Assembly (NCBI RefSeq): GCF_000011065.1
Contig: NC_004663.1
Coordinates: forward strand, 4,526,001 to 4,590,000
Length of the DNA: 64,000 bases
Reading direction: 5' to 3'
Source of the DNA: Bacteroides thetaiotaomicron VPI-5482
GTDB lineage: Bacteria > Bacteroidota > Bacteroidia > Bacteroidales > Bacteroidaceae
In this document: positions 17,971 through 27,579 of the stretch, piece by piece
How positions within the stretch are numbered: position 1 is the stretch's first letter
Layout: every line of letters begins with the position of its first letter
The notes under the pieces: generated by a model
Seen by the model: the letters and a program-made list of their open reading frames with translations, nothing else
Database searches by the model: none
What the model was told of the DNA's origin: nothing
Made by a program: the position numbers and the translations under genes

Positions 17971-20900
17971 ATGAGAAATTTGGACATTGTTAATATGAAA
18001 AATTCAATTAAGGGAAGAAAGAGCAAAATACTCAAGCTATTTCTTTGCTTCTTACTTTTGGGAGTAAGTTATTCTTTCGCTAATAACAATAATTATTCCC
18101 AGCTCAAAACTCTCTCGGTGAACGTGAACAATAAGACGTTGAGAGAAGTCTTTCAAACAATAGAGAAAACCAGCCAGTTTGTCTTTTTCTATTTGGATGA
18201 TGCAATAAATCTGGATCGTAAGGTATCCATTGATAGCAAAGACAAGAAGATAGACGAAATCCTTACTGAACTCTTTGAAGGTACGTCCTGTACTTATAGA
18301 ATCTCTGACAGACAAGTTTTTATCTCAGGAAAGTCAGCTGCCGTTTCTGCCGCGCAACAACAGAATGCTCGAAAAATCACAGGTCGTGTAACGGACACCA
18401 AAGGAGAGCCACTTATTGGTGTGAATGTTACTGTGGATGGAGATACCAATGGTTCAATAACCAATATGGATGGGTTATTTGAATTGCGTGTCAGCAAGAA
18501 GAATGCTGTTCTTAAGTTTACTTATATCGGATTTAAACCTTCGGAGGTAAGAATAAACTCATCTACAAATATCTATGATGTTGTACTGGAAGAACAGGTA
18601 AACGAACTGGAAGAAACTGTGATTGTCGGTTACGGTACACAACGTAAAATCAGTAATATCGGTGCACAATCCAGTATGAAGCTGGAAGATATAAAAACTC
18701 CTTCGGCTAGTTTGACTACCACCTTGGCCGGTCGTCTGGCTGGTGTAGTTGCTGTACAACGTACAGGTGAGCCTGGAAAAGATGCAGCAGATATCTGGAT
18801 TCGTGGTATTGCTACTCCCAATACGGCTACTCCCTTGATTTTGGTGGACGGAGTAGAACGTGCATTCAACGATATTGATCCTGAAGATATCGAATCATTG
18901 ACTACTTTGAAAGATGCATCAGCAACTGCTGTTTATGGTGTACGTGGTGCGAATGGTGTAATCATAATCAAAACAAAGCCGGGTAAAATAGGTAAACCGA
19001 CAATTAGTGCTGATTATTATGAATCATTTACCCGTTTCACTAAAATGGTGGATTTGACAGATGGTGTCTCTTATATGAAGGCGGCTAATGAAGCGTTAAG
19101 AAATGATGGACTGGCAACTAAATTTACAGATTCACAAATCCAGAATACAATCTTAGGTAAAGACCAGTATCTGTATCCGAATGTGGACTGGCTGAATGAG
19201 ATATTTAATGATTGGGGACACAATCGTCGTGTTAACGTGAATGTACGTGGTGGTAGTGAGAAAGTTTCATACTACGCTTCGGTCAGCTACTTCAATGAGA
19301 CTGGTATGACAGTGACAGATAAGAGCATCAATACCTTTGATTCAAAGATGAAGTATAGCCGCTATAACTTTACTACCAATCTGAGTATCGATGTGACTCC
19401 GACAACTAAAGTGGAAATTGGTGCTCAGGGTTATCTGGGTGAAGGTAATTATCCGGCCATATCTTCCAAAGACTTGTATAATGCTGCTATGTCCATTTCT
19501 CCGGTAGAATATCCGAAAATGTTCTTTATTAACGGTGAGGCATATATTCCGGGGCGTTCCACCAATAACAACTTCAACAACCCTTATTCACAAGCTACAC
19601 GTCGTGGATATGATAATCTGACCAAGAATCAGATTTATTCTAATTTACGCATTACGCAAGACCTGGATATGCTTACTAAGGGATTGAAATTGACAGCTAT
19701 GTACGCATTCGATGTATATAATGAAATACATGTTCATCAGGATCGTGCAGAGTCTACTTATTATTTCTTGGATACGAATGTTCCTTATGACTTGGACGGA
19801 CAGCCGATTCTGCAAAGAATCTATACGGGCACCAATGTCTTGAGTTATAAGCAGGAAACGAGTGGTAATAAGAAAACATATCTGGAAGCTTCTTTAAATT
19901 ACGACCGCGCATTTGGCGATCATCGTGTAAGCGGATTATTCCTCTTTAATCAGCAACAGAAACTTCTTTATCCCAAAGGAACACTGGAAGATGCCATCCC
20001 TTATCGTATGATGGGTATTGCCGGACGTGCTACTTATTCATGGAAAGACCGCTATTTTGCAGAGTTCAATATTGGTTATAATGGTGCGGAGAACTTCTCT
20101 CCTAAAAATCGTTATGGTACTTTCCCTGCGTATGGTGTTGGTTGGGTGATTTCAAATGAAAAGTTTTGGGAACCGCTGTCAAAGGTCGTATCATTCCTGA
20201 AGATCCGCTATACGGACGGTAAAGTCGGTAATAGTGATGTTTCCGACCGTCGTTTCATGTATTTGAATCAGATGAAAGAAAATGGAGACTATGGTTATAA
20301 ACTGGGACCTAACGGGACGAAATATTCAGGATATGAAACATTGAATATGGCTGTGGACTTGATTTGGGAAGAAGCACGCAAACAAGACTTAGGTATTGAC
20401 TTGAAACTGTTTAATGATGATCTTTCAATAATCTTCGATATCTTCAAAGAGCGCCGTGAAAATATCTTGTTAAAACGTGAAAACTCTATTCCGTCATTCT
20501 TAGGATATAATACATCTGCTCCTTATGGAAATATTGGTATTGTTGAAAATAAAGGTTTCGATGCTACAGTAGAATACAATAAAAGATTTAATAAAGACTG
20601 GACGCTTGCTATTCGCGGTAATATTACCTATAATAAGGATAAATGGATTGAAGGTGAATTACCGGAACAACGCTATGATTGGATGAATCAATATGGACAG
20701 AATATTCTAGGAAAAAAAGGATATATCGCAGAAGGTTTGTTTACACAGGCTGAAATTGATGATATGGCACGTTGGGAGTCTTTGTCCCAGGCAAATAAAG
20801 CTACTACTCCGAAGCCGTTTGCTTCTCAGTTTGGTACGGTAAAAGCGGGTGATATCAAGTATAAAGACCTTAATAATGATGGTCAGATTGACGCTTATGA

Positions 20901-21426
20901 TAAAACTTATATCTGCCGTGGTGATGTACCTACTATGGTATACGGTTTTGGCTTCACGCTGGGTTGGAAGAACCTTTCATTAGGTATGATGTTTCAGGGT
21001 ACTCATGATGCAGAACGTATAATGAGCGGTAGCAGTATTCAACCGTTTAACGGCGGTGGCGGTTCCGGTAATCTGTATAGCAATATTGATGACCGCTGGA
21101 CTGAAGATAACCCGAATCAGAATGCTTTTTACCCGCGTTTGTCCTATGGAGCTGAAACTTCCAGTAATATTAACAATTTCCAGCCGAGTACATGGTGGGT
21201 TCGTGATTTTAGTTTCCTGCGCTTAAAAACAATGCAGATCTCCTATAACTTACCGAAAGACTGGGTGAATAAAGTACGTTTGAAAAATGCGGCAGTCTAT
21301 GTGATGGGAACAAACTTGTTTACTCTTAGCAAATTCAAATTATGGGATCCGGAGTTGAATACAGATAACGGTGCTTCTTATCCGAATACAACCTCTTATT
21401 CTGTAGGCGTTAATTTCACATTCTAA
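17971..21426 (+). CDS. susC: SusC-like TonB-dependent transporter with STN signalling domain
   Basis: A 1151-aa outer-membrane transporter. Signal sequence ~18-38 (an alternative start at 17995 is equally plausible), STN/secretin-like domain ~47-118, carboxypeptidase-regulatory-like domain ~135-208 (GRVTDTKGEPLIGVNV), TonB-box-like VIVGYGTQ at ~227, plug ~235-350, then a 22-strand barrel ending in aromatic F. Imports oligosaccharides with the SusD partner that starts 12 nt downstream. The STN domain, together with the upstream sigma/FecR pair, indicates trans-envelope induction on substrate binding. Confidence 0.96.
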   Translation: MRNLDIVNMKNSIKGRKSKILKLFLCFLLLGVSYSFANNNNYSQLKTLSVNVNNKTLREVFQTIEKTSQFVFFYLDDAINLDRKVSIDSKDKKIDEILTELFEGTSCTYRISDRQVFISGKSAAVSAAQQQNARKITGRVTDTKGEPLIGVNVTVDGDTNGSITNMDGLFELRVSKKNAVLKFTYIGFKPSEVRINSSTNIYDVVLEEQVNELEETVIVGYGTQRKISNIGAQSSMKLEDIKTPSASLTTTLAGRLAGVVAVQRTGEPGKDAADIWIRGIATPNTATPLILVDGVERAFNDIDPEDIESLTTLKDASATAVYGVRGANGVIIIKTKPGKIGKPTISADYYESFTRFTKMVDLTDGVSYMKAANEALRNDGLATKFTDSQIQNTILGKDQYLYPNVDWLNEIFNDWGHNRRVNVNVRGGSEKVSYYASVSYFNETGMTVTDKSINTFDSKMKYSRYNFTTNLSIDVTPTTKVEIGAQGYLGEGNYPAISSKDLYNAAMSISPVEYPKMFFINGEAYIPGRSTNNNFNNPYSQATRRGYDNLTKNQIYSNLRITQDLDMLTKGLKLTAMYAFDVYNEIHVHQDRAESTYYFLDTNVPYDLDGQPILQRIYTGTNVLSYKQETSGNKKTYLEASLNYDRAFGDHRVSGLFLFNQQQKLLYPKGTLEDAIPYRMMGIAGRATYSWKDRYFAEFNIGYNGAENFSPKNRYGTFPAYGVGWVISNEKFWEPLSKVVSFLKIRYTDGKVGNSDVSDRRFMYLNQMKENGDYGYKLGPNGTKYSGYETLNMAVDLIWEEARKQDLGIDLKLFNDDLSIIFDIFKERRENILLKRENSIPSFLGYNTSAPYGNIGIVENKGFDATVEYNKRFNKDWTLAIRGNITYNKDKWIEGELPEQRYDWMNQYGQNILGKKGYIAEGLFTQAEIDDMARWESLSQANKATTPKPFASQFGTVKAGDIKYKDLNNDGQIDAYDKTYICRGDVPTMVYGFGFTLGWKNLSLGMMFQGTHDAERIMSGSSIQPFNGGGGSGNLYSNIDDRWTEDNPNQNAFYPRLSYGAETSSNINNFQPSTWWVRDFSFLRLKTMQISYNLPKDWVNKVRLKNAAVYVMGTNLFTLSKFKLWDPELNTDNGASYPNTTSYSVGVNFTF

Positions 21427-21438
21427 AAACCAATAACA

Positions 21439-23367
21439 ATGAAAAAATATAACTATATACTATTGGGTATGTTATCACTCTTTTTTGTGACAACACTTAC
21501 TTCCTGTTCAGATTATTTTGATCAAGTGCCCGATGACCGATTATCTTTGGAAGAAATTTTTAAGACCAGAGATGGAGCATTGAAATATCTTTCGAATGTT
21601 TATACCTTCTTGCCGGATGAGTTTAATCAGCGCCAGGTACATGAAACCAGCTTGTATCGTACACCGGGACCATGGACCGGAGCGAGTGATGAAACCGAAT
21701 GGACTTCATCAGGCAATAAAGCCAAACTGATCAATAATAACTCTATTGATGCAACCGAAAACACAATGGTATTGTATCGTTGGAAAAGCTGGTATTCGGG
21801 TATTCATGAATCTGCTGTATTTACCAAATATGTAGATCAGGCTCCGCTTACGGCATCGGAAAGAGCACAATGGAAAGCTGAAGCTAAAGCTCTGCGTGCT
21901 ATTTATTACTTCTATCTGGTTCGTACATATGGTCCTGTGCCTGTTTTGGAAGACGATTATGCTTTGGATACTCCCAGTAATGAATTGCAATTGTCTCGTA
22001 GCACTGTAGACAGATGTTTTGATTTTATTGTGTCCGAATTGAAAGAAGCACAGAATGCTGGTCTGCTGGAAGATGCTTCGTCAGATAAAACAACAGGTGT
22101 GGGACGTATAGACAAGGCTATAGCCCAGGCATTTATAATTGAAGCATTGACTTATCGTGCCAGCTGGTTGTTTAATGGAGAGTGCACTTATTATGCCGAT
22201 ATGGCAAATCCGGATGGGACGAGATTATTCCCCAGTCAACCGGATGCAGCCACTATCAAGGCTGACTGGCAGAAGGTAGTTACTGAATGTCAAAAATTCT
22301 TCGCTGATTATGGCAATCGTTTCCAATTGATGTATACAGATAAATCAGGAAAATCGGTAGCAGGCCCTGATGCTGAGGGATTCAATCCTTATGAGTCTTA
22401 TCGCCGTGCTATCAGAACGTTATTCTCAGAAATGGGTAATAACAAAGAAATGATTTTTTATCGTATGGATAATGCGGCAGGTACTATGCAGTATGATCGT
22501 ATGCCCAATAAGTCAGGTAATACAAATGATTACAGAGGTGGCAGTTTGTTGGGAGCTACACAAGAGATGGTTGATGCCTATTTTATGGCCAATGGTATGT
22601 CACCTGTTACAGGCTATGCAGCTGATGGTGTCACTCCGATTATCAATGAGGCTTCGGGCTATAAAGAGGACGGCACTTCTTCATCAGACTATAAATCGGC
22701 AGATGGTACTCTTTATGCACCGGCTGGAACACGCAATATGTATGTTAACCGCGAACCGCGTTTCTATGCTGATATCACTTTCAGTAATTCTAAATGGTTC
22801 TCAGGTACAGAAGGCGATTATACAGTTGACTTCACTTATAGTGGAAACTGTGGTAAGGCTCAGGGTAACAATGACTTTACCAGTACAGGCTATCTGGTAC
22901 GTAAGAATATGGATTCGGGTGACCGTAATCAAAACTTGGTTTGTGTGTTGCTCCGCTTGACGAATATTTACTTTGATTATATCGAAGCATTAGCATATGT
23001 AGATCCAAGTCATGCAGATATTTGGAAATACATGAATCTGATCCGTGAACGTGCAGGTATTCCGGGATATGGTACTGCCAGTTTGCCGAAAGCAACCACT
23101 ACCAGTGAAATCATGAAACTGATCCAGAAAGAGAAGCGCATTGAGTTAAGCTTTGAGAACTGTCGCTATTTTGATGTGCGTCGTTGGGGACTGACGAATG
23201 AGTTCTTTAACAAACCAGTGCATGGTATGAACGTGAACTATGATGGAAATGAGTTCTACAAACGTACAGAAATCACTTCCCGTAATTTTGATCGTCAATA
23301 CTTCTTCCCGATTCCGCAGAGTGAAATTGATATTGATAAAAATCTGGTTCAAAATGAAGGCTTTTAA
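21439..23367 (+). CDS. susD: SusD/RagB-family surface glycan-binding lipoprotein
   Basis: A 642-aa protein with lipoprotein signal LTSCSDYFD and the SusD N-terminal pattern (FKTRDGALKYLSNVYTFLP) followed by TPR-like helices (WKAEAKALRAIYYFYLVRTYGPVPV). The C-terminal RagB/SusD domain ends in the common FFPIPQSEIDINKN-like stretch. It caps the SusC barrel and presents glycan. Longer than many SusD proteins (~550 aa) because of extra loops at ~330-480, which may bear the binding site. Operon: 12 nt after SusC and 25 nt before the GH76 ATG. Confidence 0.96.
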   Translation: MKKYNYILLGMLSLFFVTTLTSCSDYFDQVPDDRLSLEEIFKTRDGALKYLSNVYTFLPDEFNQRQVHETSLYRTPGPWTGASDETEWTSSGNKAKLINNNSIDATENTMVLYRWKSWYSGIHESAVFTKYVDQAPLTASERAQWKAEAKALRAIYYFYLVRTYGPVPVLEDDYALDTPSNELQLSRSTVDRCFDFIVSELKEAQNAGLLEDASSDKTTGVGRIDKAIAQAFIIEALTYRASWLFNGECTYYADMANPDGTRLFPSQPDAATIKADWQKVVTECQKFFADYGNRFQLMYTDKSGKSVAGPDAEGFNPYESYRRAIRTLFSEMGNNKEMIFYRMDNAAGTMQYDRMPNKSGNTNDYRGGSLLGATQEMVDAYFMANGMSPVTGYAADGVTPIINEASGYKEDGTSSSDYKSADGTLYAPAGTRNMYVNREPRFYADITFSNSKWFSGTEGDYTVDFTYSGNCGKAQGNNDFTSTGYLVRKNMDSGDRNQNLVCVLLRLTNIYFDYIEALAYVDPSHADIWKYMNLIRERAGIPGYGTASLPKATTTSEIMKLIQKEKRIELSFENCRYFDVRRWGLTNEFFNKPVHGMNVNYDGNEFYKRTEITSRNFDRQYFFPIPQSEIDIDKNLVQNEGF

Positions 23368-23392
23368 TTAATTGATTAATAAATCGCAATAT

Positions 23393-24682
23393 ATGATGAA
23401 ACAATATATATTTTCTGCATTATGCTTAGTCTCAGGTGCGTTTTGTTTGTCGTCTTGTAATGATGATAAAGAAGCTAGACCTTATACTCCGGATTACGAG
23501 ATTGTGCCTGAATATACAAACGCAGATACATGGAAAGCTTATGAGGCATTTAATGAACATCTGTTAGATCAGAATAAGTTTATATATAAAAGTAGCACTG
23601 CTGACAAGGCAGCTGTAGACCGTTGGAATGGTGCTGCCGCAATTTGGTGTCAGCCGACTTACTGGGATATGGCAATGAATGCTTATAAGCGTGCAAAGGC
23701 TGAGGGTGATACTCAGAAAGAACAAAAATTTAAACAGCTTTGTGATGATCTGTTTGCCGGCAATAAAGCTCATTATGCGAATTTTGATTTTGATGATAAT
23801 AACGAGAATACCGGCTGGTTTATTTATGATGACATTATGTGGTGGACAGTTACATTGGCACGTGCCTATGAGCTATTCGGAGTTGAGGAATATCTGAGCC
23901 TTTCTGAAGAAAGCTTTGGCCGTGTATGGTATGGCTCAGAGAAGGTAGGTGATACCGGTTCTTATGCAGACCCTGAAAAAGGGCTGGGAGGTGGTATGTT
24001 CTGGCAATGGCAACCTATCAAGAATCCGAATCCTAACGAAGCTGACCACGGTAAGATGGCCTGTATCAACTTTCCGACTGTGGTGGCAGCTCTGACATTA
24101 TACAACAACGTACCGACCGGAAGGACAGAATCGACAGACTCCCATCCGAGCTATCAAACGAAGGAACAGTATTTGGCTAAAGGTAAAGAAATTTATGCCT
24201 GGGCAGTGGAGAACCTCGTTGATGTTACTACCGGACAGGTAGCGGACAGCAGACATGGTAATGGTAATCCTGCATGGAAAGATCATGTATACAATCAGGC
24301 TTCATATATTGGCGCTTCGGTGCTGCTTTATAAAGCGACTGGTGAAAAACAGTATCTGGATAATGCAGTAATGGCTGCGGATTATACGATGAATACGATT
24401 TCGGGAACATTCGACCTCTTGCCTTTTGAGACAGGTGCTGAGCAAGGTATTTATACTGCGGTCTTTGCACAATATATCGCAATGCTGGTATATGATTGTG
24501 ATCAGACGCAATATATACCTTTTGTGAAACGCAACATTAATTACGGCTGGGCTAACAGAGACAAAACGCGTGATATATGCGGAGGCGACTATACCAAGCT
24601 ACAGGTAGAAGGTGATGCTGTTGAAAGTTATTCGGCCTCGGGTATCCCTGCTCTGATGTTATTGTTTCCAACCGATAAATAA
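23393..24682 (+). CDS. GH76 endo-alpha-1,6-mannanase, lipoprotein
   Basis: I start at ATG 23393, which gives signal and lipobox CLSSC; an upstream TTG would only add polar residues. The (alpha/alpha)6 barrel carries the GH76 catalytic Asp pair in FIYDDIMWW (D146-D147). A close paralogue lies at 27580-28842. GH76 cuts the alpha-1,6-mannan backbone of yeast and fungal mannan. The lipid anchor and position directly after SusD suggest that this copy works on the cell surface, making fragments for import. Confidence 0.94.
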   Translation: MMKQYIFSALCLVSGAFCLSSCNDDKEARPYTPDYEIVPEYTNADTWKAYEAFNEHLLDQNKFIYKSSTADKAAVDRWNGAAAIWCQPTYWDMAMNAYKRAKAEGDTQKEQKFKQLCDDLFAGNKAHYANFDFDDNNENTGWFIYDDIMWWTVTLARAYELFGVEEYLSLSEESFGRVWYGSEKVGDTGSYADPEKGLGGGMFWQWQPIKNPNPNEADHGKMACINFPTVVAALTLYNNVPTGRTESTDSHPSYQTKEQYLAKGKEIYAWAVENLVDVTTGQVADSRHGNGNPAWKDHVYNQASYIGASVLLYKATGEKQYLDNAVMAADYTMNTISGTFDLLPFETGAEQGIYTAVFAQYIAMLVYDCDQTQYIPFVKRNINYGWANRDKTRDICGGDYTKLQVEGDAVESYSASGIPALMLLFPTDK

Positions 24683-24695
24683 GTATAACCTATAA

Positions 24696-25868
24696 ATGAA
24701 AAGAATAATGAATACAAAATATTCTATTAAGAAAGTATGGTACTATCTGCTTTGTATGATAATGACTCTTCAGCTAATAGCTTGTACGGAAGAGACTCAC
24801 GAGTCATATACTGCAGCACCGGAGGTCGAAGATATCTATATTGACCAGCTGGAAGAACTGATTAATAAGATGAAGGATTTGCAGAAGAACTCGGAATATG
24901 GAGAAAAGAAAGGGCAATATCCTACAGAGAGTCGTGCCATCCTGACAGATGCTATCGATGATGCCAATCGTTCAGTTCTGTTGATCAAATATCAGAATCC
25001 TGTTCCGTCGGAGCAGGAAAAGCAGCGTTACGTTGCCAGTGCAAAATCTGCAATTGATAAGTTTAAGGGTACTATTCGTACGGAAGATGCTGAAACAACA
25101 CCTGCAGAACTGTTTGTTGATGGTAAAGGCGGCAATTCATATATTGATTTCGGACGTAGTGAAGAATATGTTAAGTTTGGAGAACAAGGTCATCAATCAT
25201 TTACCGTAGAGTTGTGGGTAAAGGTTACGGAGCGCGGCAGATGGGATAATTGCCTGTTCCTGTGCTCATACATGTCAGACAGTAGCTGGCGTAATGGCTG
25301 GATGATGTACTGGCGTAAAGATGATAATGGTGTTTACCGTACTACTTGGGGTGGATTGAATACGACCAATGGTGACAGGGATCTTTGGGAACCGAAATTC
25401 CAGATTTCTGATGATTTGAATAAATGGCAGCATTTTGTAGCAGTATATAGTGATGAAGGTTTGGACGGCAATTCTACATTACGTGCAAAATTATACTTAA
25501 ATGGTGAGTTGAAGAAAGAAGAAACAGTTTCTCCTACAACGAGAGTTTATCAGTCAGGACATTATTCAGATTACTCAAAACCGATGACTGCATTTGGTCG
25601 TTACATGAGAGTGAGCGATGATTTGTATGAAGAAGGATTCTCCGGATATATGAAGAAAATCCGTATCTGGAAAACGGCAAAAGGGGCAGATTATGTAAAG
25701 CAGTCTTATGAAGGAACAGCAGAAGTAACCGGAAAAGAAACGGATTTGGCAGCCGGATGGGACTTTACATCTAAACCATCGGGAACAGATAACGAGATTA
25801 TTGACTTGACTGGTCGTCATACAGCGAAAATTATAGGTACCTATAAGTGGGAACGTATTCTAGAATAA
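24696..25868 (+). CDS. LamG-like surface lipoprotein, probable glycan-binding protein
   Basis: A 390-aa lipoprotein (lipobox LIAC) 13 nt after GH76. A helical segment at ~45-120 (FIVAR/DUF4972-like, KMKDLQKNSEYGEKKGQYP) is followed by a concanavalin/LamG-type beta-sandwich (~145-385: YIDFGRSEEYVKFG, FTVELWVKV, then KIRIWKTAKG and AAGWDF). Proteins in this PUL position usually act as surface glycan-binding proteins; that is inference here. Paralogous to the next gene. Confidence 0.8.
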   Translation: MKRIMNTKYSIKKVWYYLLCMIMTLQLIACTEETHESYTAAPEVEDIYIDQLEELINKMKDLQKNSEYGEKKGQYPTESRAILTDAIDDANRSVLLIKYQNPVPSEQEKQRYVASAKSAIDKFKGTIRTEDAETTPAELFVDGKGGNSYIDFGRSEEYVKFGEQGHQSFTVELWVKVTERGRWDNCLFLCSYMSDSSWRNGWMMYWRKDDNGVYRTTWGGLNTTNGDRDLWEPKFQISDDLNKWQHFVAVYSDEGLDGNSTLRAKLYLNGELKKEETVSPTTRVYQSGHYSDYSKPMTAFGRYMRVSDDLYEEGFSGYMKKIRIWKTAKGADYVKQSYEGTAEVTGKETDLAAGWDFTSKPSGTDNEIIDLTGRHTAKIIGTYKWERILE

Positions 25869-25882
25869 TAAAGAGAGAAATA

Positions 25883-27358
25883 ATGAAAGACATGAAACAA
25901 TTAATTAATAAATGGGGAGAGAGTATGCTCTTTTCCCTTCTGATGGCGCTTTGCCTCACATGGACTTTTACAGCTTGTTCGGATGATAAAGATAATGAAT
26001 ATATATCTGATACGCAACTTAGCATATTAGAGGACAATCGGACTTCTTTATCATATTTGTTGAAAAACTCTACCTTTGGAACAGCGCCGGGAACTTTTCC
26101 GGAAGCCAGCAAGGAGATACTGAATAATGCAATAGCGGAACTGGACCAGTTGATTACCAAGGTAAAGGGCGGTGAGATGTTTGATGAGGCGACCTTTGAG
26201 GCTACAATAGCTAAGGTAAATCAGGCAATAGATGAGTTCAAAAACTCTAAATACTATAACCTTTCTCCGGAAGCCCAGAAGTTCATTAGTGATCTGATGG
26301 CAAAAGCAGATGAGTTAAGAGAAATGATAGCTAATGAAGCATTGTGGGGAAATCATCAGGGACAATATCCGGTAGAAGGTAAGGCTACACTGGAAAGTGC
26401 AGCGGAAGATTTGGAGAGTTTGGCAGACAGAATCAAAACCAGTGCCATCACAGATATGACGCAGGAGATATATGATGATGCCATTGCGGCTGCTGATAAG
26501 AAACTGCAAGAAGTGGAAAATTCCGCATGGCCGGAAGATAATCTTGTCTGGAATTTATTTGTGGATGGTAATAAGGGTGGTTACATCGACTTTGGATATA
26601 GCGAGGATTTTGTGAAATTTGGTGATGATAATAATCAGAATTTTACGATTGAGCTTTGGATAAATATCAAAGAATTCTGTTCTAAGTCAGGGGAAGACAA
26701 TAGTACCTTCCTTGCTGCATTTGTTAATTCTCCCCGAAGCGGCTGGCGTGTTCAGTATCGTAAAGTGAATGGTGGCAATGAACACTGGCTGAGAGGTTCT
26801 ATGGCACATTGGCAGAATGAAGGTCCAAAAGATCCGGAATGGTGGGAGCCGAGAGCCATCGTAAACAATCCCAAAGATAAATGGACACACTTTGCTTTTG
26901 CTGTAGCGGATAATGGTGTTCCGGGATTTGATCCACCTCAGGAACATACTAAATCCTGTGTATTTGTGAATGGTTCGCAATCCGGCGAGGTGATTCGTGT
27001 AGGTGAGGCTTGGAGAACTTATATTAACAATGGTTGTATTGAAGAGAAAATGCCTATGACTGCCTTCTGCCGTTTGAATACAGATAAAACGACTCGTGAA
27101 GAATACTTCTCCGGTTATATCAAATATATGCGTATATGGAAAGGCATCAGAAGTCGCGATGATCTTCGCTTATCTGCTATGGGGCAGGTTGACGTAGATC
27201 CGAATGATCCGAATCTGGTTGCAGCCTGGGACTTTGAAGTCTTGGGAGCACAACCTACCGGAACGACAATCACTGATATTACAGGACGTCATGTCGCTAC
27301 TCTAAAAGGTCCGGAAGGAACATATCAATGGGTGGAAAGTACGACTATCGCACAGTGA
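25883..27358 (+). CDS. Second LamG-like surface lipoprotein with two helical units
   Basis: I start at ATG 25883, 14 nt after the previous stop, giving signal and lipobox FTACS; the frame is open further up but would overlap the previous gene. It carries two FIVAR-like helical units (~30-115 and ~120-215, each with a K/G-rich GxxPGxFP or GQYP turn) and then one LamG-type sandwich (~225-490) like its neighbour's. The extra helical unit would hold the binding domain further from the membrane. Last gene before a terminator, so the SusCD transcript likely ends here. Confidence 0.8.
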   Translation: MKDMKQLINKWGESMLFSLLMALCLTWTFTACSDDKDNEYISDTQLSILEDNRTSLSYLLKNSTFGTAPGTFPEASKEILNNAIAELDQLITKVKGGEMFDEATFEATIAKVNQAIDEFKNSKYYNLSPEAQKFISDLMAKADELREMIANEALWGNHQGQYPVEGKATLESAAEDLESLADRIKTSAITDMTQEIYDDAIAAADKKLQEVENSAWPEDNLVWNLFVDGNKGGYIDFGYSEDFVKFGDDNNQNFTIELWINIKEFCSKSGEDNSTFLAAFVNSPRSGWRVQYRKVNGGNEHWLRGSMAHWQNEGPKDPEWWEPRAIVNNPKDKWTHFAFAVADNGVPGFDPPQEHTKSCVFVNGSQSGEVIRVGEAWRTYINNGCIEEKMPMTAFCRLNTDKTTREEYFSGYIKYMRIWKGIRSRDDLRLSAMGQVDVDPNDPNLVAAWDFEVLGAQPTGTTITDITGRHVATLKGPEGTYQWVESTTIAQ

Positions 27359-27400
27359 TTAATGCAGATTTTTCAATAGTGTATTAAATTATATCAGTGC

Positions 27401-27442
27401 TTCCCTTTGCTTTGCATAATGCAGGGCAAGGGGATTTTTTTA
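27401..27442 (+). terminator. Terminator after the SusCD-GH76-LamG operon
   Basis: CCCTTTGC pairs with GCAAGGGG (one wobble) around a short loop and is followed by a run of seven T. The gap to the next GH76 (27580) also holds a near-consensus -7 box, AATCTTTG, about 35 nt upstream of the ATG, suggesting a separate promoter. Confidence 0.65.
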
Positions 27443-27579
27443 AGTCATTATCTGCGTTTGCAAATAGCAAAAGGGTGTTTTGGTCTGTATTTGTTCTTTA
27501 TTGAATAGAGATTATCGTTCTTTTTCGTCTATTTCTGCAATCTTTGTAACAGGAAAAATATTAAAACTTATCAACTATC